Shown one piece after another: positions 21,444-31,582 of a stretch of 64,000 bases of DNA; the first letter of the stretch is position 1, and each line of letters begins with the position of its first letter. The notes beneath the pieces are model-generated. The model was not told the origin of the DNA, did not search any database, and worked only from the letters and a program-made list of their open reading frames with translations. The stretch lies in assembly GCF_032118995.1 (NCBI RefSeq), contig NC_092654.1, positions 7,634,284 to 7,698,283 on the forward strand, read 5' to 3'. The translations under genes and the position numbers were made by a program. Source of the stretch: Asterias amurensis (Eukaryota > Echinodermata > Asteroidea > Forcipulatida > Asteriidae).

Positions 21444-22173
21444 TTACGATTATCGCGTCTTGGACCAGAGAGACAAAGGAACAAGTACACAACATACTTT
21501 CTATTGTGACAAACTACATGGGGTGGTAGCAATACAATGCATGGATGAAACAAAGAAATTGCTTTGAAATGTATGCTTTTCACAAAGTATAAAAAATCTA
21601 TGTTATGACAAGTCTATTGGACTGTGAACAATATTCAAAAAGACGTTTACCAACTGAGCAATCTAGCCCTAAGATATTAGCAGTCTCTCTAAATTGGGCA
21701 ACATCTTTGTTCTGATAAAGTGGATATTTACACAAGGTGGACATTCCCTCGAGCTAGACATTGTCAATGGCATAGATAGACCTATCATTAAGGTACAGTA
21801 GCCAGCCACAACCTTCCTGTAAGTCTGACTCTGACCATTTAGAAAGGTACAGCTGGGCAATAAAGGAAATAAATATGATTCAATTCAATTGTTTAAAAGG
21901 GTTTAGGTACTTTTTGTTGATAATTTTTTTGGCAATGACATCAATCCCTACTCACCTCACTTAGAATGAAGATGCAGGCCCTATAGTTTATCTGTACTTA
22001 TAAGTTTCAGCTTCAATCCTTCCATTTTTTTTATACTCCTCAAGTTTTTTAAAACAAAAAGTGAAAATCACATAGAGCAATGTTTTCAGGAGAGTTGCGT
22101 AATTTGTTGTACATGATGCTTAAATCATTTTTCATCTCACTTAGAAAACAAATATTTTCGTGAACTTGTTTAA

Positions 22174-22537
22174 AGCCATTGGACCCTTTTGGTACAGAAA
22201 AAAAACAAGTTCACAGATTTACAAATAACTTACAGGATTTACAGAAGGTAATGGTGAAAGACTTCTCTTGAAATATTGTTCCATGAAATGCTATACTTTT
22301 TGAGAAAACATTAAAACAATATCAATTCTCGATATCGAGAATTACAGATTTATTTTAAACACATATCATGACACGGCGAAACGTGAGGAAAAAAGGGTGG
22401 GTTTTCCTGTTATTTTCTCCCGACTCCGATGACCGATTGAGCCTAAATTTTCACAGGTTTGTTACTTTATAATAGAAGTTGTGATACACAAAGTGTGGGC
22501 CTTGGACAATACTGTTTACCGAAAGTGTCCAATGGCT
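22174..22537. mobile_element. TTAA-type MITE (AGCCATTGGACCC family)
   Basis: Ends AGCCATTGGACCCTTTTGGT and ACCGAAAGTGTCCAATGGCT with perfect TTAA on both sides (22170-22173, 22538-22541). It lies in opposite internal orientation to the copy at 17240. Confidence 0.85.
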
Positions 22538-24989
22538 TTAACCCATTGCTCAAAAACTGCAGCACCTCAGCAAGCTTTCAACTCTGTTGACAATTGTGTT
22601 CTGTGTCATGCAAAAAGCACCCAAACCCTTTAACCTAAAAAAAAATCCACATTGGATAATAATATATTTTTTAGAAGAGTTCAATCAATAAAGTGTCTTT
22701 CAAAAAATAGTCATCATCTAGAAAAATCTTGCTGTAAGTTGGTCTGTAAGGTAGATCTTCAATATAACAAACTTCACAGTAGAATGAATCAGATATTAAA
22801 ACTTACGTTTTAACCAAAACCTTGTCCTCTCAGTCTCAAACAATCCTTTAAATGTCAAAATTAAGGATTCAGAAGGACTGCAGGCCATATTAGGACTTAC
22901 TAAACAAAAATTGCTCATCACTGCGACAGGTCTTTTCCAATCTTACAGTGATCTCAGCCCTCAAAATTTTGTGTGGAGTGAAGAGAGGAGGATTAGAGGA
23001 TTGAGGTCACACTCCTACTCCCGTCCCGCTATCGTCTCCACAAATGTGAAGAGTGAAGATGATAGCGGAACAAAGTAACCTACAGACAAAGCGTAGGGCT
23101 ATTGGTCTTCTTGATACACGACAACCTGTTCACATTTGTGCACAAACAAACGTTTTAAATACAACATGTTCAATCTCAAATTTGAGCATACATCTCAAAC
23201 TGAGAGTTCTTTCCTCTCAAGCCAAAGTGACTCCGAGTCTTATAATTTTACAGCAGGCTCATGAAACATCATTTGGCATAACAACCTAAACGCAATGTTG
23301 TTGTTACTTTGTAAAATAAAGACCAGTTGCCTATCAACGTTTTTACACACTTACTCTTAAGTCTTCTCATAACAAAACATTACAACAACAATAATCCTAC
23401 CTCCATGATACTACTACTCTTATTCTTGTCTTATCATAACAAAACATTACTAGCCTAACAAAAATGAATTTACCCAATTTGAAAACTACCATACCTGGAA
23501 AAAGGACCAGACAAACATCACAACTCACAAAGATCTGCCATTTGACCACATACCAAAACATAAAAATGTTCAAGCACGACTTTTATAGGCCAGTCAGTTA
23601 TGGCGGTGGTGTCGACCCGGTCGTTTGGTGGTGGGGTCAACGGATGATGTTTGTCCCTGTGCCCCCAGCGAGTCACCGACATGATCCAGTCAATTTCCGC
23701 TCTCGTTTTTTCCATCCACTTTCCTTTATTACTGACTAACTTAGTACTTACTAGCCCCATAAATTAATTCAGAGTGGAACGATGGGGCTATTGTTACTAG
23801 ATGTCTTCGTCTCAGTTTATAAATGCTACAACTGAACATAATGAACGAGTGTTGCTTACCGAAAAGAAGGTTTCAAAGACTCCAATCCGCCAGTAAAATG
23901 TTCCACCCGCCCAGCGACGAACTTCTCATGGGGAGATGGTGAAAGTTTCCAAAAACGTAACAGAGTCTCCCATGCAGGTCATCCGGAATCATACACACAC
24001 CCGACTGCAGTCAAGTAAGGAGACCACATACAGCAGACACTCCTCTTTACTCTCCTTTCCCTCTCACACTTCACTTTAGTACAGCATTCTGCTTACAGCA
24101 TGGAGTTAGATTAGAAGTAAGAAGAGCCCCATTAAAGTTGTGGGATTAGTTTTGTGAGAAATAGTTCCTTGGAAAAAGTATTACAATCGCCAATAGAGGG
24201 CGCTATGACCCAAAATACTGATGTGCTAAACTGACAAGAATGATGTCTGCTGCGGTTTGAAACGATGGCTGCACCAAACACAAATAGCATTTAACATCTA
24301 GTAAAATATTTTAAAAAGCTCAGAAAATTCTTAGAGTCTCTCAGCCCGTAGAAAGTTATCAAAAATATTTTCGGGGAACTAGACTTCAGATTTCTTTATA
24401 TCATTGTTGGCAGGTCAACCGTTTGAAGTTATTAATGCTTATTACTCCAGAAAAATATCATCACACTCCTTAAAATTAAACTGACTTGCTGACAGTTTTA
24501 ATGAAGCACTCCCCACTTTCAACGCCAAATATGTGGCCTTCTTAAAAACCCAGTTTATAAACTTCCTCAAATGTCGAAGAATAACCCCAAGGTTGTGACA
24601 CCATGTCAATATTACTCAAACTATTTTGAGGGCATATAAAATAATGGCAATCGTTTTGGCACATGAGTAACCTAATAGTCATATACCCCGGAGCTTGTGT
24701 GTACGGTTCACGCCCGTTGATCCGTCCGTTACCTGAACCAACCTCATCCATCTCAACATTGTCTCAATTATTAGCAGCCTCACATGATGGATCGAAGGAG
24801 ATCAACGGGGGTGGCAAAATTGCAAGAGCAGAGTTGTCTAGACGACTAAAAGAAAGCCTATTTTGGGAGACTCCCACGGTCAATGATGGGTGCACTATTT
24901 ATTGCCCATAGCCCAGGGATCACACCCAAGTTGCAACATGGAAAGCAGCAGCCAGATCGTCATAATAGTGAAAAGTTAATTTGTATTAA

Positions 24990-25352
24990 AGGAACACGTT
25001 GCCTTGAATCGGTCGAGTTGGTCCTTAAAAAGCGTTTGTAACCGTTTGTTATAAAATGCACGCGGTTTGAAAGATGTTTTACACATTTGCCTCGAAAACA
25101 TTTGCGTGGTTTTCCTTTTACTTTGCGAACTAACACGGTCGGCCATATATGGGAGTCAAAAAATTTACTCCCATCAATGGCCCACCGTGTTTGTCGACGA
25201 GGTGAAAGGAAAACCACAAAATTTCGAGTGATACTTGTGTGAATCATTATATTCTACTTTTAATTTATCTTTCTTATCATATACATTTTATAACAAACGG
25301 TTACAAACGCTTTTCAAATAGCACCTCGACCGATCCAAGGCAACGTGTTCCT
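24990..25352. mobile_element. TTAA-type MITE (AGGAACACGTTGCCTTG ends)
   Basis: 'aggaacacgttgccttgaat' and 'atccaaggcaacgtgttcct' are inverted, with further inverted parts ('gcgtttgtaaccgtttgtta' / 'taacaaacggttacaaacgc'). Flanks are TTAA and TTAG. The minus-strand open frame at 24960-25247 runs along this element. Confidence 0.8.
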
Positions 25353-25489
25353 TTAGTATGTCAAGTAAAAGGGCTTAACCCACAAGAAAACTGACTGCTT
25401 TAAATTTCAATTAAATTGTGATTGAACGAAGAAATTGCACGACCGGAAATTTAACCCACGCGGCATCATCCAGTCCCCATAGTGACGGT

Positions 25490-26042
25490 CTATAATCATA
25501 TTCTATCCTTTAATTGTTTATTAGCCCAATTATGTCAAATTATATAGAAGACACTATCAAAATAAGTTATTATTAAAAGTAGGTTTTAATATTAGCGAGA
25601 TTATTTAATATTAATCAGAATGTGGTCAAGTAGTCGGAGCCTGGACTTATTTCAATCTCTAGATGTGCCTTCAGGGGATCCTTGAACAAGGGCAAGAATA
25701 CAAGGTTCGAATCCCACCTGTGTGATTTGTATACACAGAACTAGGGAAAGTACTGAGTATGCAGTGCTTAACACACATCGGTATAAGGACAAAACCAAAA
25801 TTGATATTCTTTATCCCCCGATGCAAACTTAATTAACTGCTTATAGGAAATACCAAGTTTTTTAGAATATTGGGTTAAACAAAGAAAAGTAACTCCTGTG
25901 GGATTTGAACCAACGAGCTCCGGATTAACGCACCGTCACTCTAATAACTGGGCTATCAACCCGTTATTAGTGGTCTCCACACAATAGCTCAATGTTTAGT
26001 CTAATGTAACTCATATACATCTTCTACCTTTTATTTGTTCAT
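25490..26042. repeat. Left edge of the array: V block that has lost its U5 gene
   Basis: 'ttctatcctttaattgttta', then 'ttagcccaat', is the 3'-box flank and terminal-hairpin arm. It jumps directly to 'atatagaagacactatcaaa', which normally lies about 150-200 bp upstream of a U5 start. The U5 body and proximal promoter are deleted. The tRNA-like modules at about 25629-25725 (plus) and 25897-25968 (minus) remain. Confidence 0.75.
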
Positions 26043-26163
26043 AAGCCCAATCTTCCGAATGGGCAGTAAAAATTAGTCTATAGACTCATTAATTTGTTCC
26101 TCTGCACGGAAATCTTTAGTAAAAGGCGAAAGATTTATGCGAATGCAGTGAAACCAGAGTGCA
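26043..26163 (-). ncRNA. U5: U5 snRNA gene, copy 1 (full length)
   Basis: On the minus strand the loop region 'CTTTCGCCTTTTACTAAAG' equals the invariant U5 loop I and its stem. Stem I GTTTCACTGCA / TGCAGAGGAAC pairs with one A-A mismatch. Sm site AATTTTTA and terminal hairpin GCCCA-TTCGGAAGAT-TGGGC are present. U5 pairs with exon ends at both splice sites inside the tri-snRNP. Confidence 0.92.
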
Positions 26164-26397
26164 GAATAAGCATTCTACCATGGTAGTCTTTCGTTACATG
26201 TGTAACAAAGTTCATGGCGTTAATTGAAACCAGTAAATAAAACTCTGGAACAAATTTGTCATAGATATTGTATTTTTCTCAATAAAAAAATATAATTAAA
26301 GTGGACATAATCAAATCTTTTAGAAGAAACTACCAGAAGAGGTATTATTATTAGTAGGTTTGAATATGTTAGTCAGATCATTGAATATTCATGAGAA

Positions 26398-26492
26398 TGT
26401 GGTCAAGTAGTCGGAGCCTGGACTTGCATATCTATAGTTGTGCACTCGACCAATGGCAAGAAGACAAGTTTCGAATCCCGCGTGCACCCGAG
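26398..26492 (+). repeat. Class-II tRNA-like module (Ser/Leu-like), representative copy
   Basis: A box TGGTCAAGTAGTCGG at 26400-26414 and B-box-like GTTTCGAATCCC at about 26468. The long spacing (about 55-70 bases) fits a variable-arm tRNA (serine or leucine). It recurs directly upstream of almost every U5 gene on the opposite strand. V blocks have the perfect B box GGTTCGAATCCC. No closed acceptor stem, so this is a SINE-type head, not a tRNA gene. Confidence 0.7.
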
Positions 26493-26499
26493 TAATGGA

Positions 26500-26640
26500 A
26501 GCCTGTGTTTTTAATTTTCACAGAACTCGGTATAAAATACTGAGTATGCAGTGCTTATAATACAAATCGGTTTAAGAGTTCAACCAAAATGATAAATTTT
26601 GTATCCCCGATGCAAATATAGCGTTTATCAAATCATTGCG
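26500..26640 (+). repeat. Shared SINE-like body downstream of the plus-strand tRNA-like modules
   Basis: After both the Ser/Leu-like and the Glu-like heads comes the same body: 'cagaactcgg', a tact(g/a)agt hairpin arm, 'cagtgctta', 'acatcggtgtaagggtaaaa' and 'tatccccgatgcaaat'. The arms ACTCGG/CTGAGT and ACTTGG/CTAAGT change together between modules, and ATCGG pairs with CCGAT. The body contains ATGCAAAT, an exact octamer motif. Confidence 0.6.
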
Positions 26641-27182
26641 ATACCCGCTGCTAAAACATCGGATTTGAATTGCCTCTAGCTGTACCGGTCAATCTCGGTG
26701 GTCTAGTTGGTAAGAATGTCGTCGGGGAATCTCACCCGAGTAGATTACTCTGTTTGTTTGTTTGTTTGGTTGGGTGTTTTTTTTACAGAACTTGGGAAAG
26801 TACTAAGTATACAGTGCCAACACACATCGGTGTAAGGGTAAAAGCAAACTTTTTATTATGTATTCCCCGATACAAATTTAATTAACGGCTTAGAAAATAC
26901 TTTGGCTTAGCAATAGTGTTGCCGATACAGCCTAGGAAGCGGCAGCCAAGGGATCGTCTGTGGTGAAGTGATTTTTTTATTTCAAACATCAGGTAATAAG
27001 CCACAAGTGAAACGGACTGAGCAGGTTTTAAGAAATTGGGTTGACGATGAAAAGTTAATTCTGCGGGATATGAACCAACGACCTCCGGATTAACGACCGG
27101 CACTCTACCAGCTGAGTTTACAACCCGTTATTGGTGGTCTCCACACAATAGCTCAATGTTTAAATATTATTTACATACATGT

Positions 27183-27192
27183 TCTATCTTTT
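27183..27192 (-). terminator. snRNA 3' box of U5 copy 2
   Basis: AAAAGATAGA on the minus strand, 11-20 bases past the terminal hairpin, matches the AAARNNAGA core of the 3' box that directs 3' end formation of Pol II snRNAs. It is conserved as 'tctatctttta' on the plus strand beside nearly all full-length standard and V copies. Confidence 0.75.
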
Positions 27193-27202
27193 ATTTATTT
27201 AT

Positions 27203-27324
27203 TAGCCCAACCTTTCGACTGGGCAGTAAAAAATTAGTCTATAGACTCATTAAGTTGTTCCTCTGCACGGAAATCTTTAGTAAAAGGCGAAAGATTTATG
27301 CGAATGCAGTGAAACCAGAGTGCA
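27203..27324 (-). ncRNA. U5: U5 snRNA gene, copy 2 (full length, reference copy)
   Basis: The 34 bases from ATAAATCTTTCG through TTTCCGTG equal my memory of vertebrate U5. After stem I come AACAACTTAATGAGTCT, Sm site AATTTTTTAC and hairpin GCCCAGTCGAAAGGTTGGGC. Length is about 121 nt against 116 in human. The PSE-like element (27357-27383) and 3' box (27183-27192) are well formed, so this is one of the best candidates for an active gene. Confidence 0.95.
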
Positions 27325-27356
27325 GATTAAGTATTTCACCATGGTAGTCTTTCTTT

Positions 27357-27383
27357 ACATGTGTTATAAACTTCATGGCGTTA
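27357..27383 (-). promoter_or_regulatory. Proximal sequence element (PSE-like) of U5 copy 2
   Basis: Minus strand 'TAACGCCATGAAGTTTATAA' then 'CACATGT', at about -59 to -33 from the RNA start. The same block precedes all 26 U5 copies, standard and V, with few changes (GTTACACATGTAAC form in alpha blocks), while the sequence beyond it differs between types. snRNA genes carry their PSE at this distance. Confidence 0.75.
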
Positions 27384-27570
27384 AAGGAAATCGGCAAACA
27401 GAACTCTGGAACAAGTTATTCATACATGTTTACAGATTTTAATCTATTGCAAAGGTTGTATTTTTCTCAATCAAAAAATATACTAAAAGTGGAATTATAT
27501 CGATTAGACTAGAAGAAACTATCAAAAGGGTGATAATTAAAGTAGGTTTCAACATATTAGCGAGAAAATT

Positions 27571-27590
27571 GAATATTCATGAGAATGTGG
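27571..27590. promoter_or_regulatory. Candidate distal element of U5 copy 2
   Basis: 'gaatattcatgagaatgtgg' recurs about 220-250 bp upstream of every U5 start, the usual distance of a distal sequence element. The octamer-like ATGAATAT on the minus strand differs from ATGCAAAT at two positions. It also abuts the tRNA-like A box, so conservation could be due to either. Confidence 0.35.
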
Positions 27591-27735
27591 TCAAGATGTG
27601 CGCTTTAGCAATGGCAGGAAAACAAAATTCGAATCCCTTGTACCCGAGTTACAAGCTTGTGTTTTTAATTTTCACAGAACTCGGTAAAATACTGAGTATA
27701 TACAATGCTTAATATAAACCGTGTAAGGGTAAAAC

Positions 27736-29516
27736 AATGTATAGTTCGAAGACTCACCCCAAGCTAATTCGGCTGGTAATAGTGTTATCCGGCTATGTTC
27801 CATTAGGGAACTTGGAAATTAATTGATTTACTTAACCATTAATTGTACACGCAGTCACTGATTATGTGATGCCTCTGTGCAGTGTTAAGGACGCGTTAGA
27901 CATTTTTGATGTTCAAACGAAGAGCTGTGAACGTCCATTTTGTCAAGAAAATTGAACATTTTGTTCAAGATTGTATAGCTGCTATAGCCAAACGTAAATG
28001 ACCACAAACATACCACAGAATCTCTTTGTGATGCATGTTTATACAATTGAGAGTTATATTTTTATACTTGTAAGTTGCTTTGCTCTATTGTGTGCCTGTT
28101 TTTTTTCAATCAACATCATTGTTCAGCGTGTAAAAAGTAATAAGAGAGCATTATTTTTTTCATATGATTATGAAATTTGCAAAATACACCCTTTTTTTAA
28201 AGGCATGAAGTTCTCTGGCAACACTGTTCCACAGTTCAAAAAATACAAAAACTTTCTTTTTTAATTATGTGATGCCTGTTTTATACAACTGGGACTTATG
28301 TTGTCATAAGATGCTTTTATATTTTGTACTGATATTTTGTCAGTCTTCATCATTGTTAAGCATGTAGAAAGTCATAAAAAGAGCATTATTTTACAACTTT
28401 AAAACTATACAATCGCCAAAAAGCATGAAGCTTTTGCCAACACTGTTCCCCAGTTCAACAAATACCAAAACAGTTTTTTGAAATTCCTACAGACAAGTAT
28501 CTTTAAATCTTTCAAGCCTGGTAGCCCAACTTTCCTAAATATGCCACTTTCGGACTTCTGACAAACTTATCAACCCCCTCTATTTCCCAAATTGAACTTT
28601 GTTCAAAACATCCCTTTTTGAAATAATGGATTATTCCATTTACAATTGACTGTACCTGTGTCAGGTGCACTTTTGGAAAGACCAAGGATGTATATTTACC
28701 ATATTCAGTTGAAGGCAGGTAATATATTTGGTCTTAAGTGAAGCCTTCAACTTTGGGTAATTTTCAGAAAATAGCTAAATTAGGTGAAATATGGCAATTT
28801 TCTTATTTTTAACCGTTGTCATGACAACCAAAGTGCAATGCACAAACTATGCTTTCTTTTTACACTTTGGTTGAAGGAATTAACATGTGCAAAGAGTAAA
28901 CAAAATCCATTAAAACAAAAATTCATATTTTTTTTATTATACAATTTGAAAATAAACACATTTTATTCCAAAAAAGGACGAAGTTTATGGCAGCACTGCT
29001 CCCCAGTTCAAAAAATACCAAAACTTTTTTTTGAAATTCTTACAGACCAGTATCTTATCTTTCATGCCTGGAAGCAAAACTTTCCTAAATATGCCACTTT
29101 GGGACTTCTGACAATTTTAGCAACCCCCTGTATTTCCCAAATTGACTTTTCCTCAAAACACCCTTTTGGAAATAATGGAATCTTCCATTCACAATTAACT
29201 GTACTTTTGTCAAACGTATTGTTGGAAAGATTAAGGATGCATATTTATCATATTCAGCTGAGAGGTAGGTCCACTATTTGGTTTTTACACAGTGGAGCCC
29301 TCAACTTTGGGTAATTTTTACTCATGAAAAGAGCTAAATTAGGTGAAATATGGTAATTTTCTACTTTTGACCGTTGTCATGGCAACGAAGGTGTAAATGC
29401 AAAACTTACCCCTTATTTTTACATTTTGGTTGATGGCCTTCACTTGTGCAAAGTTTAAACGAAATCCATTTTTGAAAGTCTGCCACCACTTCTTTGTTTT
29501 TTAGAGCAACCCAGTC
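27736..29516. repeat. Gamma segment, copy 1
   Basis: About 1.78 kb of AT-rich sequence from 'aatgtatagttcgaagactc' to 'agagcaacccagtct'. It contains two to three diverged internal repeats of about 600 bp ('taaattaggtgaaatatgg', 'gccactttgggacttctgac'). The plus-strand open frame at 28784-29314 is not kept intact in the other gamma copies and has no domain, so I do not call a gene. Confidence 0.8.
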
Positions 29517-29517
29517 T

Positions 29518-29591
29518 TAAGTTGTTCCTCTGCACGGAAATCTTTAGTAAAAGGCGAAAGATTTATGAGAATGCAGTGAAACCCGAGTGCA
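29518..29591 (-). pseudogene. U5: U5 copy 3, 3' part missing at the gamma junction
   Basis: Loop I and stem I are present, but the sequence leaves the U5 order after GAACAACTTAAG and enters the gamma segment ('GACTGGGTTGCTC'). The Sm site, terminal hairpin and 3' box are absent, so no stable snRNP is expected. Confidence 0.85.
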
Positions 29592-30618
29592 GAATAAGCA
29601 TTCCACCATGGTAGTCTTTCGTTACATGTGTAACAAAGTTCATGGCGTTAATTGAAACCAGTAAATAAAACTCTGGAACAAATTTGTCATAGATATTGTA
29701 TTTTTCTCAATTAAATAATATAATTAAAGTGGACATAATCAAATCTTTTAGAAGAAACAACCAGAAGAGGTATTATTATTTAAGTAGGTTTGAATATGTT
29801 AGTCAGATCATTGAATATTCATGAGAATGTGGTCAAGTAGTCGGAGCCTGGACTTGCATATCTATAGTTGTGCACTCGACCAATGGCAAGAAGACAAGTT
29901 TCGAATCCCGCGTGCACCCGAGTAATGGAAGCCTGTGTTTTTAATTTTCACAGAACTCGGTTTAAAATACTGAGTATGCAGTGCTTATAATACAAATCGG
30001 TTTAAGAGTTCAACCAAAATGATAAATTTTGTATCCCCGATGCAAATAATAGCGTTTATCAAACCATTGCGGTACCCGCTGCTATAACATCGGATTTGAA
30101 TTGCCTCTAGCTGTACCGGGCAATCTCGGTGGTCTAGTTGGTAAGACACTGCTTTAGGGGTTACATGGTTAGTTGGTTAGAATCCATCCCGAGTGAGCTA
30201 CTCATCAGTTTTTCTTTTACAGAACGTTGGAAAGTAGGCTAGTATACAGTGCTAATGCACAACGGTGTGAGAGTAAAACCAAACTTTTTATTCTTAATCC
30301 CCAAATACAAATTTAATTAACTGCTTAGTAGAAAACACCTTGACTTAGCAAAACAAAAATGTTTGCGATACAAACTTGGAAGCGGCAGCCAATGGATCGT
30401 CTTCAGGGGAAATTACCCTTTTATTATATCAAGTCATAAACCACAAGGGAAACCGACTGGGTAAACTTTTAATACTCCCGCAGGATTTGAACCAACGACC
30501 TCCGGATTAACGTATCGGCGCTCACCAACTGAGCTATACAACTCTATATCGGTGGCCTCCATACAATAGCTCAATTAAATTTGTATTACATTACATATGC
30601 TATCTTTTAATTACTCAT

Positions 30619-30750
30619 TTGCCCAATCTTTCGACTGGGCAGGGAAAAATTAGTATTTATTAAGGGTGTTTGAGTTGTTCCACTGTATGCACAAACATCT
30701 TTAATTTAAGGGGAAAGATCTTTGCGAATGCAGTGAAACCAAGGTCATAC
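30619..30750 (-). ncRNA. V-type U5 variant, copy 4 (long loop form)
   Basis: Stem I pairs perfectly (GTTTCACTG / CAGTGGAAC). Sm site AATTTTTCCC, hairpin GCCCAGTCGAAAGATTGGGC and 3' box AAAAGATAGA are intact. Loop I reads CCCCTTAAATTA instead of CGCCTTTTACTA. The 5' end reads CTGTATGACCTTGG rather than TGCACTCTGG. Confidence 0.75.
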
Positions 30751-31498
30751 AGAAGAAGTGTTTCACCGTGGTAATCTTTGTGTACATGTGTAATAAACTT
30801 CATGGCGTTAATTGAAATCAGTAAACAAAACTCTGGGGGAAAAAAAATCATACATTTATTTAAATTTTAGTCTATTGCAATGGTTGTATTTTTCTCAACC
30901 TAGAAATGATTTTTAACTGGAATTATATCAAATAATATAGAAGAAACTATCAAAATAAGTTATTATTAAAAGTAGGTTTTAATATTAGCGAGATTATTGA
31001 ATATTCATGAGAAGGTGGTGCAGTTAGTCGGAGCCTGGACTTATTTCAATCTCTAGATGTGCCTTCAGGGGGTCCTTGAACAAGGGCAAGAATACAAGGT
31101 TCGAATCCCATCTGTGTGATTTGTATTCACAGAACTAGGGAAAGTACTGAGTATGCAGTGCTTAACACACATCGGTATAAGGACAAAACAAAAATTGATA
31201 TTCTTTATCCCCCGATGCAAACTTAATTAACTGCTTAGAAAATACCTTGGCTTGGCTACGCAAACAAATGTTTGCGATACAACTTTGAAAGCGGCAGTCA
31301 AGTAACCAAGTTTTTTTTAGAATATTGGGTTAAACAAAGAAAAGTAACTCCTGTGGGATTTGAACCAACGAGCTTCGGATTAACGCACCGTCACTCTAAT
31401 AACTGGGCTACCAACCCGTTATTAGTGGTCTCCACACAATAGCTCAATGTTTAGTCTTATGTAACTCATATACATCTTCTATCTTTTATTTGTTTATT

Positions 31499-31582
31499 AG
31501 CCCAATCTTAAGTTGTTCCTCTGCACGGAAATCTTTAGTAAAAGGCGAAAGATTTATGCGAATGCAGTGAAACCAGAGTGCA
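31499..31582 (-). pseudogene. U5: U5 copy 5, Sm site deleted
   Basis: Loop I and stem I are normal, but GAACAACTTAAGATTGGGCT shows that the Sm site and half of the terminal hairpin are gone. The 3' box remains. The break joins the same TTAAG point as in the gamma-junction copies. Confidence 0.85.

Larger units (their letters stand above)
20625..24989. other. Intergenic / upstream region without recognised gene
   Basis: Contains the two TTAA elements at 21266 and 22174. The plus-strand open frame at 24663-24911 (82 residues) and the overlapping frames at 23464-23760 show no domain. The promoter of the minus-strand gene should lie here, but I see no decisive promoter motif. Confidence 0.5.

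Noticed and set aside
21382-21567. Plus-strand 61-residue frame rich in Val/Ile, resembling a signal peptide
   Set aside because: Its first half is the right inverted arm of the foldback MITE at 21266-21443.
28784-29314. 176-residue open frame in gamma copy 1
   Set aside because: Not intact in the other three gamma copies, low-complexity AT-driven composition, no domain.
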